Assembly: GCF_040147005.1 (NCBI RefSeq)
Contig: NZ_JAMSHO010000001.1
Coordinates: forward strand, 620,001 to 684,000
DNA: 64,000 nt
From: Halomonas sp. H10-9-1
Lineage (GTDB): Bacteria; Pseudomonadota; Gammaproteobacteria; Pseudomonadales; Halomonadaceae
Direction: 5' to 3'
Part shown: positions 1 to 9,613 of the stretch, in pieces
Layout of the letters: each line of letters begins with the position of its first letter
Position numbering within the stretch: the stretch's first letter is position 1
The notes under the pieces: model-generated
The model's input: only the letters and a program-made list of their open reading frames with translations
The model's database searches: none
Told to the model about the DNA's origin: nothing
Program-made: the position numbers and the translations under genes

Positions 1-262
1 CGGTGAGCAGCACCATCAGCGCCGAGAGGCGGTCGAGCACCAGCACGATGCCGAAGGGGGGCTGCCAGTCGCCCAGGGCGTAGTAGGTCACCTCGCCGCC
101 GGCGGCACGCGCCACCAGGGCGATGGCCACCAGCAGCAGGGCCAGGGTGGCGCCGACGCCCACCAGGCGCTTGACGCGCACGCTGCCCTGGCGCTGGAAC
201 AGCAGCAGCAGGCCGGCTACCAGCGGCACCACCACCGGCAGCACGATCAGGTGAGACATCAT
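1..262 (-). CDS. mnhD: Mrp/Mnh cation:proton antiporter subunit D (5' part, cut by window edge)
   Basis: Only about the first 87 codons are present; the gene continues past base 1. The reverse-strand translation begins MMSHLIVLPVVVPLVAG and continues with hydrophobic segments and a GDWQPPFGIVLVLDRLSAL stretch, the usual N-terminus of MrpD/NuoN-like subunits. The start codon overlaps the stop of the upstream subunit C in an ATGA, as expected for translational coupling. In Mrp complexes this subunit is one of the two large proton-channel-like membrane proteins. A complete paralogue lies at 6763-8280 on the other strand. The order A/B-C-D on this strand supports the assignment. Confidence 0.88.
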   Translation of the reverse strand, partial: MMSHLIVLPVVVPLVAGLLLLFQRQGSVRVKRLVGVGATLALLLVAIALVARAAGGEVTYYALGDWQPPFGIVLVLDRLSALMVLLT

Positions 263-603
263 CGGCGACCCTCCCCGGCTTCATGCTTGCGGCCGTCGAC
301 GTGGTCGTTGCCGGCCTCGCTGCGCGCCCGCATGGCCAGGATCACCACGAAGGCGGTCATCGCGAAGCCGATCACGATGGCGGTGAGCACCAGCGCCTGG
401 GGCAGGGGGTCGGCGTAGTCGCCGGCGCCATTCACCAGGGCGGCGCCGTCGGTGGTCAGCCCGCCCATGGAGAACAGGAAGAGGTTCACGGCATAGGAGA
501 GCAGGGTCAGGCCCACCACCACCGGGAAGGTGCGCGCGCGCAGGGTCAGGTAGAGCCCGCAGGCGGTGAGCACGCCGGTGGTGATGGCGTAGAGGCTTTC
601 CAT
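259..603 (-). CDS. mnhC: Mrp/Mnh cation:proton antiporter subunit C
   Basis: 114 residues with three hydrophobic segments, similar to MrpC/NuoK. It starts [19 protein letters not shown] and contains the LGLTLLSYAVNLFLF-type second helix and the [17 protein letters not shown] third helix shared with the second copy at 6419-6766. It is translationally coupled at both ends: its ATG shares a base with the stop of the A/B fusion (TGATG), and its own TGA overlaps the subunit D start (ATGA). It is a membrane subunit of the multi-component Na+/H+ antiporter used for pH and sodium homeostasis. The C-terminal tail is short and polar. Confidence 0.93.
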   Translation of the reverse strand: MESLYAITTGVLTACGLYLTLRARTFPVVVGLTLLSYAVNLFLFSMGGLTTDGAALVNGAGDYADPLPQALVLTAIVIGFAMTAFVVILAMRARSEAGNDHVDGRKHEAGEGRR

Positions 604-3431
604 CAGGAGGACTCCTTGGGAGTGTCAGAGGGCGATGCGGCCTCGGTGGCGGGCGCCTTGGCCGGGCGGTGGGGGGTGGTGACCTTGCCCAGGTTGGCCA
701 GGATCATCAGGGTGGCGCCCACCACGGCGAGGTAGACGCCGAGGTCGAAGAGCATGGCGGTGGCCAGCTCGAACTTGCCCACCAGTGGCAGCGAGAAGTA
801 GCCGAACGAGGAGGTCAGGAAGGGGTAGCCGAACAGCCAGCTGCCCAGCCCCGTGAGGGTGGCGATGCCGACACCGGCCACCGCCACCGGCTGGTAGGGG
901 AAGTTCAGGCGCCGCTGGGCCCACTCCACGCCGCGGGCCATGTAGAGCAGGATCAGCGCCACCGCGGTGACCAGGCCGGCGATGAAGCCGCCGCCCGGCT
1001 CGTTGTGGCCGCGCAGGAAGATGAAGGCCGAGACCAGCAGTGCCAGCGGCAGCAGGGCCATGGAGATGGAGGTGAGGATCGCCGGGTAGCGGTCCGGCGA
1101 CCAGACGCGCCCCTCGCCGTCGCTGTGGGGCATGAACACCCGCAGGCGATTGAGCAGCTTGAAGATCGCCAGGCCGGCCAGCGCCAGCACGGTGATCTCG
1201 CCCAGGGTATCGAAGCCGCGGAAGTCCACCAGGATGACGTTGACCACGTTGTGGCCGCCGCCGCCGGGCACGCTGTTCTCCAGGAAGAAGCCCGAGATGG
1301 AGGCGTTGTCGCGGGTCAGCACCGCGTAGTTGAGGCTCGCCACCACCAGTCCCAGGCTACCGGCGAGTACCACATCGCGCAGGTTGCGACGGTTGGAGGA
1401 CTCGGTGGGTGTCTTCTGGGGCAGGAAGAACAGCGCCAGCATCAGCAGGATCATGGTCACCACCTCGACCGACAGCTGGGTGAGCGCCAGGTCCGGGGCC
1501 GAGAAGCGGGCGAAGGTCAGCGAGACCACCAGGCCCACCACCGAGAGCATGATCAGCGAGATCAGGCGGAAGCGGTGGGTGACCGCGGTGGCGATACCGC
1601 CGAACACCAGCAGGGCGGCGCCCAGCAGCACCACGCCGTCGATGGGCTGGTTGCCCTGGGAGCCGGTCAGCCCGCTCATGCGCGCCAGGCCCAGCCCGCC
1701 CATCAGCAGCGAGGCGAACAGCAGCCAGGTCATGTAGCGCTGCAGGGAGCCACCGTCGAAGCGGCCCAGGCCACGCTCGGACCAGCGGCCCAGGCACTGC
1801 AGCGCCGCTTCGAACACCAGGCGGGCATCCACCGGGCCGAAGCCGCGATGGAAGTGGCGCAGGTCGGCGTGTCGCCAGTAGGCGGCAGCCCCGGCGACGA
1901 TGGCGATGGCGCTCATCGCCAGTGGCAGGTTCAGGCCGTGCCAGATGGCCAGGTGGAACGCCAGGGGTTCGCCCAGTACCGCCTCCACGGCCAGCCCCAG
2001 CAGCCCCTCGGCGAGCACCGGTGCCAGGCCCACGATCACGCAGAGCGCTACCAGTAGCTCCACCGGTGCTCGCATCAGCCACGGCGGCTCGTGGGGCGCC
2101 TTCGGCGGCCCTTCCTTGGCGGGCTTGAAGAAGACCGCGTGGACCAGGCGCAGCGAATAGGCCACCGAGAGGATGCCGCCCAGGGTGGCGAGTACCGGCA
2201 GCACCCAGCTGAGGCCGGCCAGCGCCGGCGTCTCCAGGGTCTCGGTGAAGAACATCTCCTTGGAGATGAAGCCGTTGAGCAGCGGCACCCCGGCCATGGC
2301 CGCCCCCGCCACGCTGGTCAGCAGCGCGGTGACCGGCATGGCCTTCCTCAGGCCGCCCAGGCGGCCGAGCTCGCGGGTGCCGGTCTCGTGGTCGATGATC
2401 CCGGCGCTCATGAACAGCGCCGCCTTGAAGGTGGCATGGTTGAGTATATGGAACAGCGCCGCGAGGACCGCCATCGGGCTGCCGATGCCCAGCAGTACCG
2501 TGATCAGCCCCAGGTGGCTGACCGTGGAGAAGGCCAGGATGCCCTTGAGGTCTGTCTTGACCAGGGCGAACCAGGCGCCGTAGAGCATGGTGGCCATGCC
2601 CACCAGGGAGACCACCGCCGACCACAGGTCGCTGCCGGCGATGGCCGGGTGCAGGCGTGCCATCAGGAAGATGCCTGCCTTGACCATGGTCGCCGAGTGC
2701 AGATAGGCCGAGACCGGCGTCGGCGCCGCCATGGCATGGGGCAACCAGAACTGGAAGGGGAACTGGGCCGACTTGGTGAAGGCCCCCAGCAGCACCAGCA
2801 CCAGCATGATCGGGTAGCGCGGGTCGGCGAGGATCGCCTCGCCGCCGGCCAGAACGTCGTCCATGGCGTAGCTGCCCACCATGTCGCCCAGCAGCAGCAG
2901 GCCGGCGAGCAGTGCCAGGCCGCCGGCGCCGGTCACGGTGAGCGCCATGCGGGCGCCCTTGCGGGCATCGCTGCGGTGGGACCAGAAGCCGATCAGCAGG
3001 AAGGAGGAGAGGCTGGTCAGCTCCCAGTAGAGCCACAGCAGGATCAGGTTATCGGCCATCACGATACCGACCATGGAGGCCATGAACAGGATCAGGTAGG
3101 CGTAGAAGCGCCCGAAGGGTTCCTCCGGCGAGAGATAATAGTGTGCATAGAGCAGGATCAGCAGGCCGATGCCCAGGATCAGCAGGTTGAAGAGCAGCGA
3201 CAGGCCATCCAGGCGGAAGGCCAGGTCGAGCCCCAGGCTGGGTATCCAGGCTGTAGAGAAGCGCAGCGCCTCACCGGCGGAGAGGGCCGGCAGTTGGGCC
3301 AGCATCAGCAGCAGGGCCAGGGCCGGTAGTACAGCGGTGGCCAGCGAGCAGGCGCGTCGTCCGCGGTCGGCGGTGACCATCGGCACCAGCACGCCCGCCA
3401 GCGGCAGCAGGGCTATCCACATCAGTGTCAT
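603..3431 (-). CDS. mnhA: Mrp/Mnh cation:proton antiporter, fused subunits A and B
   Basis: 942 residues from the ATG at 3431, which has AGGATGAG about 10 bases upstream; a longer open frame to 3506 adds an unlikely hydrophilic leader. Residues about 1-500 are a NuoL/MrpA proton-channel domain, with the [19 protein letters not shown] signature and [14 protein letters not shown] around the conserved glutamate. A middle part carries the DUF4040/MBH region. The last 130 residues or so form a MrpB domain ([16 protein letters not shown]). Such A/B fusions occur in the Pha/Sha antiporters of Pseudomonas and rhizobia. It heads a minus-strand operon running into C and D, divergent from a second Mrp operon in which A and B are separate genes. 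Confidence 0.93.
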   Translation of the reverse strand: MTLMWIALLPLAGVLVPMVTADRGRRACSLATAVLPALALLLMLAQLPALSAGEALRFSTAWIPSLGLDLAFRLDGLSLLFNLLILGIGLLILLYAHYYLSPEEPFGRFYAYLILFMASMVGIVMADNLILLWLYWELTSLSSFLLIGFWSHRSDARKGARMALTVTGAGGLALLAGLLLLGDMVGSYAMDDVLAGGEAILADPRYPIMLVLVLLGAFTKSAQFPFQFWLPHAMAAPTPVSAYLHSATMVKAGIFLMARLHPAIAGSDLWSAVVSLVGMATMLYGAWFALVKTDLKGILAFSTVSHLGLITVLLGIGSPMAVLAALFHILNHATFKAALFMSAGIIDHETGTRELGRLGGLRKAMPVTALLTSVAGAAMAGVPLLNGFISKEMFFTETLETPALAGLSWVLPVLATLGGILSVAYSLRLVHAVFFKPAKEGPPKAPHEPPWLMRAPVELLVALCVIVGLAPVLAEGLLGLAVEAVLGEPLAFHLAIWHGLNLPLAMSAIAIVAGAAAYWRHADLRHFHRGFGPVDARLVFEAALQCLGRWSERGLGRFDGGSLQRYMTWLLFASLLMGGLGLARMSGLTGSQGNQPIDGVVLLGAALLVFGGIATAVTHRFRLISLIMLSVVGLVVSLTFARFSAPDLALTQLSVEVVTMILLMLALFFLPQKTPTESSNRRNLRDVVLAGSLGLVVASLNYAVLTRDNASISGFFLENSVPGGGGHNVVNVILVDFRGFDTLGEITVLALAGLAIFKLLNRLRVFMPHSDGEGRVWSPDRYPAILTSISMALLPLALLVSAFIFLRGHNEPGGGFIAGLVTAVALILLYMARGVEWAQRRLNFPYQPVAVAGVGIATLTGLGSWLFGYPFLTSSFGYFSLPLVGKFELATAMLFDLGVYLAVVGATLMILANLGKVTTPHRPAKAPATEAASPSDTPKESS

Positions 3432-3651
3432 TGGTCGCTCATCCTGCAAGTGATAAGTGAGGGGAGGGCGCAGGATGCCTGCTGAGCCAGAGAATGCGAG
3501 CGTCATCGGGCTCGCATCCGTTCTGGGGCGCTGGCCCGTCCACGGCGGTATGCCGTTTATCCTAACGCAAAGAGTTGTTTCACGCCCTACCCTTGTGTTT
3601 CAAGACCTTGTGTAGATAAGGTGATTCGATCGACCGACGGGAGGGCACCGG
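3432..3651. promoter_or_regulatory. Shared divergent promoter region of the two Mrp operons
   Basis: These 220 bases separate the start codons of the two antiporter operons and hold no gene. On the plus strand TTGTGT (3593-3598) and GATAAG (3615-3620), 16 bases apart, are a weak sigma-70-like pair about 30 bases before mnhA. The plus-strand ribosome-binding site GGGAGG lies at 3640-3645. Nothing convincing could be picked for the minus strand. The region is distinctly more AT-rich around 3550-3620 than the flanking genes. The individual promoter elements are tentative. Confidence 0.4.
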
Positions 3652-5982
3652 ATGCAGCTCGCCGTGCTGGGAGGGTTCGTATTGGCGGCCATGGCGCCGC
3701 TGCTGCACCGCTGGTTCGCCGCGCGGACGGCAAGCGTGATGGCCTTGTTGCCGGCGGCCATCGCCGCCTGGCTGATCGGCCAGTGGCCCACCATCGCCGC
3801 CGGCGATACGCTGTGGCTGGAGTGGGCCTGGGTGCCGGGCCTCGACATCACCCTGAGCTTCCTGATCGACGGCCTGGCGTGGCTCTTCGCCATGCTGATC
3901 TCGGTGATTGGCGTGCTGGTGTTGGTCTACTCCGGGGAGTACCTCCGCGGCCATCGCGACCTGCCGCGCTTCCTGGTAGTGATCACCGCCTTCATGATGT
4001 CGATGCTCGGCCTGGTGTTGGCCGACAACCTGGTGGCGCTGTTCGTGTTCTGGGAGCTGACCAGCATCACCTCCTATCTGCTGATCGGCTTCAACCATAC
4101 CGATCTCGCCGCACGCAAGGCGGCCCAGCAGGGGCTCTTCGTCACCGTGGGCGGCGGGCTGGCGCTGCTCGCCGGCTTCGTCATGCTGGCCCTGGCCGGC
4201 GACAGCTGGTCGCTGGCCGAGCTCAATGCCCGGGGGGGGCAGCTCAAGGAGCATGCGCTCTACGCTCCGCTGCTGATCTGCGTGTTGCTGGGTGCCTTCA
4301 CCAAGTCGGCCCAGTTCCCCTTCCACTTCTGGCTGCCCAATGCCATGGCAGCCCCCACGCCGGTCTCGGCCTATCTGCACTCGGCGACCATGGTCAAGGC
4401 GGGCGTCTATCTGCTGGCGCGGCTGCACCCGGCGCTGGGCGGCACCGAGCCCTGGGTGGTCACGCTGTCGCTGGTGGGGGCGCTGACCATGGCTACCGGG
4501 GCCTTCCTGGCGATCCAGCACACCAACGTCAAGAAGCTGCTGGCCTACTCCACGGTGATGGCGCTGGGCACCCTGACGATGCTGCTGGGTATCGGCACCG
4601 AGACCGCGCTCATCGCCTTCGTGGTCTTCCTGCTCGGCCACTCCCTCTACAAGGGGGCGCTGTTCATGGTGGCCGGCATCCTCGACCACGAGACCGGCAC
4701 CAAGGACGTCACTGCCATGGGCGGGCTGCGCCACGCCATGCCCCGCTCCGCCCTGGTGGCGGCGGTGGCGGCGCTGTCGCTGGCGGGGCTGCCGCCGCTG
4801 CTGGGCTTCATCGGCAAGGAGTTGCTGCTGGAGTCGGTGCTGGGGGCGGCCCACTACCGCGGGGTGCTCCTGCCGCTGGTCTTCGTCGCCGCCTTCCTGA
4901 CCCTGGCGGTGGCGGCCATCGTGGCCATTCGTCCCTTCCTTGGGCCGGTGCGCGAGACGCCCAGGGTGCCCCACGAGGCCCCGGGCGGCATGCTCGTCGG
5001 CCCCGCCCTGCTGGCCGCACTGTCGCTGCTGTTCGGCCTGGCCCCGGGGCGGCTTGATCCGCTGGTCGACGCTACCCTGGCGGGGCTCGGGGTGCGCGGC
5101 GGCGAGACGCACCTGGCGCTGTGGCACGGGATCAATCTGGCGCTGCTGATTTCTCTGGCGAGCCTGGCGCTTGGGCTCCTGGTGGCCCGCCGCTGGGATC
5201 GCCTGCGTTCGCGGCTGGCGCGCCTCGAGCCGTTGACGGCCCGCGGCCCCGAGGCGGGCTTCGATGCGCTGATGGCGGGCATGGTGTGCCTCGCCGAGTG
5301 GCAGACCCGCTTCCTGCAGAGCGGCTATCTTCGCAACTATCTGGTGATGACCCTGCTGGTGCTGCTGGGGCTTGTGGGGCATGCGCTGCTGGTGCGGCAT
5401 ACGCCGAGCCTCGCCTTTGCGCCGGATGTCTACCTCTATGAGGCGGTGGTGGCGGGGCTGATGATCGCCGGGGCGGTGGCGGCCTGCGTGATGCGCTCGC
5501 GCCTGGCGGCGGTCGCGGCCGTGGGGGTGATGGGCTACTCCATCGCCCTGACCTTCGTGCTGTTCAGTGCGCCGGACCTGGCCATCACCCAACTGCTGGT
5601 GGAGACCCTGACGGTGATCCTGCTGGTGCTGGTGCTGTTCCGCCTGCCGCGATTCGCCACCCTCTCCACTCCCGTCGAGCGGCTGCGCGACCTGGTCGTG
5701 GCGGGGTTGTCCGGCGGCTTGATCACACTACTGATGCTGGCGGTGCTCTCCGGCGAGCGTCTTCCGCGTATCTCCGACTACATGGTGGAGAACAGCCAGC
5801 CGCTGGGCCATGGCCACAATATCGTCAACGTCATCCTGGTGGACTTCCGCGCCCTGGACACCCTGGGCGAGATGTTCGTGCTGGCACTGGCCGCCATCGG
5901 GGTCCATGCCATGCTGCGCTTCCACGCCGAGGAGTATGAGGTCAGGAGCGCCTCGCGGCGACGGAGGGACGGCGATGGTTAG
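3652..5982 (+). CDS. mnhA: Mrp/Mnh cation:proton antiporter subunit A
   Basis: 776 residues; ATG preceded by GGGAGGGCACCGG. It has a NuoL-like core of many transmembrane helices, with the helix-5 glutamate at E135 (FWELTSITSYLL), the [16 protein letters not shown] lysine helix and the [19 protein letters not shown] signature. A C-terminal DUF4040/MBH part ([34 protein letters not shown]) belongs to MrpA. It lacks the MrpB domain that is fused in the divergent paralogue, because subunit B follows as its own gene. First gene of the complete seven-gene mnhABCDEFG operon. The product is expected to be the largest, proton-conducting membrane subunit of the Na+(K+)/H+ exchanger. Confidence 0.95.
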   Translation: MQLAVLGGFVLAAMAPLLHRWFAARTASVMALLPAAIAAWLIGQWPTIAAGDTLWLEWAWVPGLDITLSFLIDGLAWLFAMLISVIGVLVLVYSGEYLRGHRDLPRFLVVITAFMMSMLGLVLADNLVALFVFWELTSITSYLLIGFNHTDLAARKAAQQGLFVTVGGGLALLAGFVMLALAGDSWSLAELNARGGQLKEHALYAPLLICVLLGAFTKSAQFPFHFWLPNAMAAPTPVSAYLHSATMVKAGVYLLARLHPALGGTEPWVVTLSLVGALTMATGAFLAIQHTNVKKLLAYSTVMALGTLTMLLGIGTETALIAFVVFLLGHSLYKGALFMVAGILDHETGTKDVTAMGGLRHAMPRSALVAAVAALSLAGLPPLLGFIGKELLLESVLGAAHYRGVLLPLVFVAAFLTLAVAAIVAIRPFLGPVRETPRVPHEAPGGMLVGPALLAALSLLFGLAPGRLDPLVDATLAGLGVRGGETHLALWHGINLALLISLASLALGLLVARRWDRLRSRLARLEPLTARGPEAGFDALMAGMVCLAEWQTRFLQSGYLRNYLVMTLLVLLGLVGHALLVRHTPSLAFAPDVYLYEAVVAGLMIAGAVAACVMRSRLAAVAAVGVMGYSIALTFVLFSAPDLAITQLLVETLTVILLVLVLFRLPRFATLSTPVERLRDLVVAGLSGGLITLLMLAVLSGERLPRISDYMVENSQPLGHGHNIVNVILVDFRALDTLGEMFVLALAAIGVHAMLRFHAEEYEVRSASRRRRDGDG

Positions 5983-6409
5983 ATCGGGCACGCTGATCCT
6001 CAATGTGGCGGCACGGCTGCTGCTGCCGTTGCAGCTGATGTTCTCGCTGTTCCTGCTGCTGCGTGGCCACGACGAACCGGGCGGTGGTTTCATCGCCGGA
6101 CTGGTGGCGGCGGGGGCCTTCGCGCTCTACCTGTTCGCCTATGGGCGGCGCGCCCTGGGGGCGATGCTCAAGGTCTCGCCCCGTGACCTGGTGGGCATGG
6201 GGCTGCTGCTGGGGGTGGCCTCCACGCTGCCCGCCTGGTGGCAGGGGGAGCCCTTTTTCACCGCCCAGTGGTGGACCATCCCGGCCATCGACTTCAAGGC
6301 CTCGACACCGTTGATCTTCGACATTGGGGTCTACCTGGTGGTGTTGGGTTCCGTGCTTACCGCCATCACCGCTCTGGTCAAGACCGACCAGGCGGACGAC
6401 GAACGCTGA
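5975..6409 (+). CDS. mnhB: Mrp/Mnh cation:proton antiporter subunit B
   Basis: 144 residues. I chose the ATG at 5975, which overlaps the last 8 bases of mnhA and has GGAGGGAC upstream; the longer open frame from 5810 runs through mnhA coding sequence. The translation has four hydrophobic segments and the MrpB hallmark [16 protein letters not shown]. It matches the C-terminal domain of the fused A/B protein on the opposite strand, so the two operons differ in domain organisation but not in content. It is followed 9 bases later by mnhC. Confidence 0.94.
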   Translation: MVRSGTLILNVAARLLLPLQLMFSLFLLLRGHDEPGGGFIAGLVAAGAFALYLFAYGRRALGAMLKVSPRDLVGMGLLLGVASTLPAWWQGEPFFTAQWWTIPAIDFKASTPLIFDIGVYLVVLGSVLTAITALVKTDQADDER

Positions 6410-6418
6410 GGAGGTCCC

Positions 6419-6766
6419 ATGGAACCCTTGATGGCCGTCGTCATCGGCATCCTGTTTGCCACCGCCATCTACATGATGTTGCGCCGCTCCATCGTCAAGC
6501 TGGTGATCGGTCTGATGCTGCTCTCCAACGCCGCCAACCTGCTGATCTTCGCCACCGCCGGCATGACCCGCGGGGCGCCGCCGCTGGTGCCGGAGGGGCT
6601 CACCGCCCCCGAGGGAGCGGTCGCCGATCCGCTACCCCAGGCGCTGGTGCTCACCGCCATCGTCATCGCCTTCGGGGTGCTGTCGTTCGCCGTGGTGCTG
6701 GTGCGGCGCGCCTGGGAGATCGTGCGTGCCGATGACCTGGACAAGATGAAGGATACCGACACGTGA
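6419..6766 (+). CDS. mnhC: Mrp/Mnh cation:proton antiporter subunit C
   Basis: 115 residues, three predicted transmembrane helices, NuoK-like. GAGGAGG stands just before the ATG. It contains [16 protein letters not shown] and [17 protein letters not shown], corresponding to helices 2 and 3 of MrpC. A loop of about 20 residues between them ([17 protein letters not shown]) is longer than in many homologues. Its stop overlaps the GTG start of mnhD (GTGA), indicating coupled translation. Confidence 0.94.
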   Translation: MEPLMAVVIGILFATAIYMMLRRSIVKLVIGLMLLSNAANLLIFATAGMTRGAPPLVPEGLTAPEGAVADPLPQALVLTAIVIAFGVLSFAVVLVRRAWEIVRADDLDKMKDTDT

Positions 6767-8280
6767 GTCCCGAGATCGCGCTGCCCATCCTGATGCCGCT
6801 GATGTCGGGGGCCGTGTCGCTGGTATTCTGGCGCTCGCGCCTGATGCAGCGGCTGGTCGCCGTGGGTGGCACTGCCGGACTGCTGACCACTGCCCTATGG
6901 CTGCTCGCCTCGGTGAGCCGCGAGGGCATCCTGGTGATGCACATGGGGGACTGGGTCGCGCCCTTCGGCATCAGCCTGGTGGCCGACCTGCTGGGCGCCA
7001 TCATGGTGGTGCTCACCGGCATCATCGGCTTCGCCGTGGCGATCTACTCGCTGGCCACCGCCGGCCGTGGCCATGAGGCCTACGGCTACTTCCCGCTGAT
7101 GCACCTGCTGCTGGCCGGGGTGGCCGGCGCCTTCCTCACCGGCGACATCTTCAACCTCTATGTGTGGTTCGAGGTGATGCTGGTCGCCTCCTTCGCGCTG
7201 CTGATTCTCGGCAGCGAGAAGGCGCAGATGGAGGGGGCGATCAAGTACGTGACACTGAACCTGCTCTCCTCGGTGATCTTCCTGATCGCCGTGGGGCTGC
7301 TCTACGGCATGGTGGGCACCCTCAACATGGCCGATATCGCCAGGCGCCTGGCCACAGTAGAGGAGCAGGGCATGGTGGATGCCCTGGCGATGATGTTCAT
7401 GGTCGCCTTCGGCATCAAGGCGGCGGCCTTCCCGCTGTTCTTCTGGCTGCCGGCCTCCTACCACACCCCGCCGGTGGCGGTGTCGGCGCTGTTCGCGGGG
7501 CTCTTGACCAAGGTCGGCGTCTACGCGCTGTTCCGGGTGTTCACGCTGATCTTTCACCACAGCCCGGGCTATACGCACGAGATCCTGCTGTGGGGAGCAG
7601 GATTGACCATGCTTACCGGGGTGCTGGGGGCGGCGGCCCAGTACGAGTTCCGGCGCATCCTGTCGTTCCATATCGTCAGCCAGATCGGCTACATGATCCT
7701 GGGTCTGGCGCTGTTCACGCCGCTGGCGATCGTCGGTGGGGTCTTCTACATCATCCATCACATCATCGTGAAGACGAACCTCTTCCTGGTCAGTGGCATC
7801 GTCCACCGGCTGCGCGGCAGCTACCAGCTCAAGCGCCTGGGGGGCTTCTATCGCAGCCACCCGTGGCTTGCCGTGCTGTTCCTGATCCCGGCCCTGTCGC
7901 TGGCCGGTATCCCGCCGCTCTCGGGGTTCCTGGCCAAGTTCATCGTGATCCGCGCCGGCCTCGAGGCCGAGGCCTACGGTGTCACCGCCATCGCCTTGCT
8001 GGTGGGATTGCTGACCCTCTACTCCATGATCAAGATCTGGTCAGAGGTGTTCTGGAAGTCGGTGCCGCCGGAGGGCGAGGTCGACCCCTATCCCAGGGTG
8101 CGCCAGCAGGAGCTGTGGCTGATGGTGGCGCCGGTGGCGGGGCTGGCGCTGTGCACCCTGTCCATCGGCTTCTATCCGGCGCCGATACACGCCCTGGCCG
8201 AGGCCTCGGCGACCCAACTGCTCGACCCGGAGGGCTACATCCAGGCGGTGCTGGGCGACCCGGGGGGGGAGGGGCCATGA
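6763..8280 (+). CDS. mnhD: Mrp/Mnh cation:proton antiporter subunit D
   Basis: 505 residues with a GTG start that overlaps the mnhC stop by four bases. This is a NuoN/NuoM-like channel protein with about 14 hydrophobic helices. Visible landmarks are [15 protein letters not shown] with the conserved glutamate, [19 protein letters not shown] (helix-7 lysine) and [22 protein letters not shown]. In Mrp antiporters MrpA and MrpD provide the proton path. The complete gene here lets the truncated copy at 1-262 be identified. Its stop overlaps the ATG of mnhE. Confidence 0.95.
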   Translation: MSPEIALPILMPLMSGAVSLVFWRSRLMQRLVAVGGTAGLLTTALWLLASVSREGILVMHMGDWVAPFGISLVADLLGAIMVVLTGIIGFAVAIYSLATAGRGHEAYGYFPLMHLLLAGVAGAFLTGDIFNLYVWFEVMLVASFALLILGSEKAQMEGAIKYVTLNLLSSVIFLIAVGLLYGMVGTLNMADIARRLATVEEQGMVDALAMMFMVAFGIKAAAFPLFFWLPASYHTPPVAVSALFAGLLTKVGVYALFRVFTLIFHHSPGYTHEILLWGAGLTMLTGVLGAAAQYEFRRILSFHIVSQIGYMILGLALFTPLAIVGGVFYIIHHIIVKTNLFLVSGIVHRLRGSYQLKRLGGFYRSHPWLAVLFLIPALSLAGIPPLSGFLAKFIVIRAGLEAEAYGVTAIALLVGLLTLYSMIKIWSEVFWKSVPPEGEVDPYPRVRQQELWLMVAPVAGLALCTLSIGFYPAPIHALAEASATQLLDPEGYIQAVLGDPGGEGP

Positions 8281-8750
8281 TCGGCGCGGCCTGGAACCTG
8301 CTGCTGGGGGGCGCCTGGGTGGTGCTCACCGGCGACTTCCGCGGCCTCAACCTGCTTGCCGGCCTGCTCTTCGGCTACCTGGTGCTGGCGCTGATGCAGC
8401 CCCAGGTGCCGGCGCTTGCCGGCTATGCCCAGCGCCTGCCGCGGTTGCTGGCCTTCATCGGCTTCTTCATCAAGGAGCTGATGATGGCCAACCTCAAGGT
8501 GGCCTTCGATATCATCACCCCGCCCTGGTACATGAAGCCCGGGGTGATCGCCATGCCGCTCCGGGCGCGCAGCGAGTTCGAGATCGCCTTCGTTGCCAAC
8601 CTGATCTCGCTGACCCCGGGCACCCTGAGCCTGGATGTCTCCGACGACCGCCGGGTGCTCTATATCCATGCCATGTTCCTGGACGACGAGGCGGCGCTGC
8701 GCCGCAACCTGGCGGAGCTGGAGCGCCGCGCCCTGGAGCTGTTCCATTGA
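8277..8750 (+). CDS. mnhE: Mrp/Mnh cation:proton antiporter subunit E
   Basis: 157 residues starting at the ATG at 8277 that overlaps the mnhD stop (ATGA); the open frame extends far upstream inside mnhD but without biological sense. The product starts [19 protein letters not shown] and has two or three N-terminal hydrophobic segments, then the soluble MrpE part with [16 protein letters not shown] and a charged C-terminus. MrpE is a small structural subunit needed for a stable complex. The next gene, mnhF, is separated by 31 bases, the widest gap in this operon. Confidence 0.93.
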   Translation: MIGAAWNLLLGGAWVVLTGDFRGLNLLAGLLFGYLVLALMQPQVPALAGYAQRLPRLLAFIGFFIKELMMANLKVAFDIITPPWYMKPGVIAMPLRARSEFEIAFVANLISLTPGTLSLDVSDDRRVLYIHAMFLDDEAALRRNLAELERRALELFH

Positions 8751-8781
8751 TGCCCTTGCCGATTCGTGGAGGAGAGCGCCG

Positions 8782-9051
8782 ATGTCGCCCCTGATTCTGC
8801 TGAGCCTGGCGCTGATGGCGCTGGCGCTGTGCCTGACCTTCGTGCGCCTGTGGCGTGGCCCGAGCCTGCCCGACCGGGTGGTGGCCCTGGAGCTCTTCTC
8901 GTCGATCCTGGTGGGGTTCATCGGGGTGGTGGCCATCGCCACCGACGTGGCCAGCCTGCTCGACGTGGCCATCGTCATGGCGCTGATGGCCTTCATGGCC
9001 ACCATTGGTTTCGCGCGCTTCCTGGAGCGGGGAGGGCCGCGGGATGACTGA
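8782..9051 (+). CDS. mnhF: Mrp/Mnh cation:proton antiporter subunit F
   Basis: 89 residues with three hydrophobic helices, the usual size for MrpF. I took the ATG at 8782 behind GGAGGAGAG rather than the upstream extension. Helix 1 is followed by LWRGPSLPDRVVALEL, the conserved MrpF loop. The last 8 bases overlap the start of mnhG. MrpF and MrpG are the small membrane subunits that complete the hetero-oligomeric antiporter. Confidence 0.93.
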   Translation: MSPLILLSLALMALALCLTFVRLWRGPSLPDRVVALELFSSILVGFIGVVAIATDVASLLDVAIVMALMAFMATIGFARFLERGGPRDD

Positions 9052-9448
9052 GATCCTCAAGGAGGGGCTGATTCTGGTGGGGGCGCTGTTCATGCTGCTG
9101 GCGGCGCTGGGCCTTGTGCGCCTGCCCGACCTGCTGACCCGCATGCACGCGACCACCAAGGCGGCCACCCTGGGCGTGACCCTGATCATGCTCGCGGTGG
9201 CGCTGCATTTCGCTCAGGTGGCGGTGGTGGCGCGGGCCCTGGGCGTGATCCTGTTCATCATGATGACGGCACCCGTGGCCGCCCACGTGATCGGGCGTGC
9301 CGGCTACTTCGTCGGCTCCCGGCTGTGGGAGGGCACGCTCAAGGATGAGCTCAGGCCCCACTATGACCCCCTGACCCACGAGCTCAAGAGCGGCCTTGAG
9401 GCCGAACACGAGGCGCGCCGCGAGCCCGGGGAAAGCGACGCTTCCTGA
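9044..9448 (+). CDS. mnhG: Mrp/Mnh cation:proton antiporter subunit G
   Basis: 134 residues from the ATG at 9044, which overlaps mnhF by 8 bases. It has three hydrophobic helices and the MrpG motif LGLVRLPDLLTRMHATTKAATLG. A charged C-terminal tail follows the last helix (HYDPLTHELKSGLEAEHEA). It is the final gene of the seven-gene operon: about 165 bases of non-coding DNA separate it from the next gene. I could not find a strong terminator there, only a short GGTGG/CCACC hairpin near 9456-9475. Confidence 0.93.
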   Translation: MTEILKEGLILVGALFMLLAALGLVRLPDLLTRMHATTKAATLGVTLIMLAVALHFAQVAVVARALGVILFIMMTAPVAAHVIGRAGYFVGSRLWEGTLKDELRPHYDPLTHELKSGLEAEHEARREPGESDAS

Positions 9449-9613
9449 GTGCTCCGGTGGGTTGACTCTCCACCCGCCTCGCGCCCTGGCGGCCCTCACT
9501 GGCCTCGCGGCGGCGACCTGGCGCCTCGCCGGAAACCGAACACGCTTCCCGCGGCGCGCCAACTGCGCGATGATCGTTGCCTGTTGCCATAACGCCAAGG
9601 AGTGCCTGCCACC

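Noticed and set aside
3580-5592. Open frame of 670 codons on the minus strand across mnhA
   Set aside because: It is antisense to a well-conserved membrane protein and reads as Gln/His/Arg-rich nonsense, the usual shadow in GC-rich DNA.
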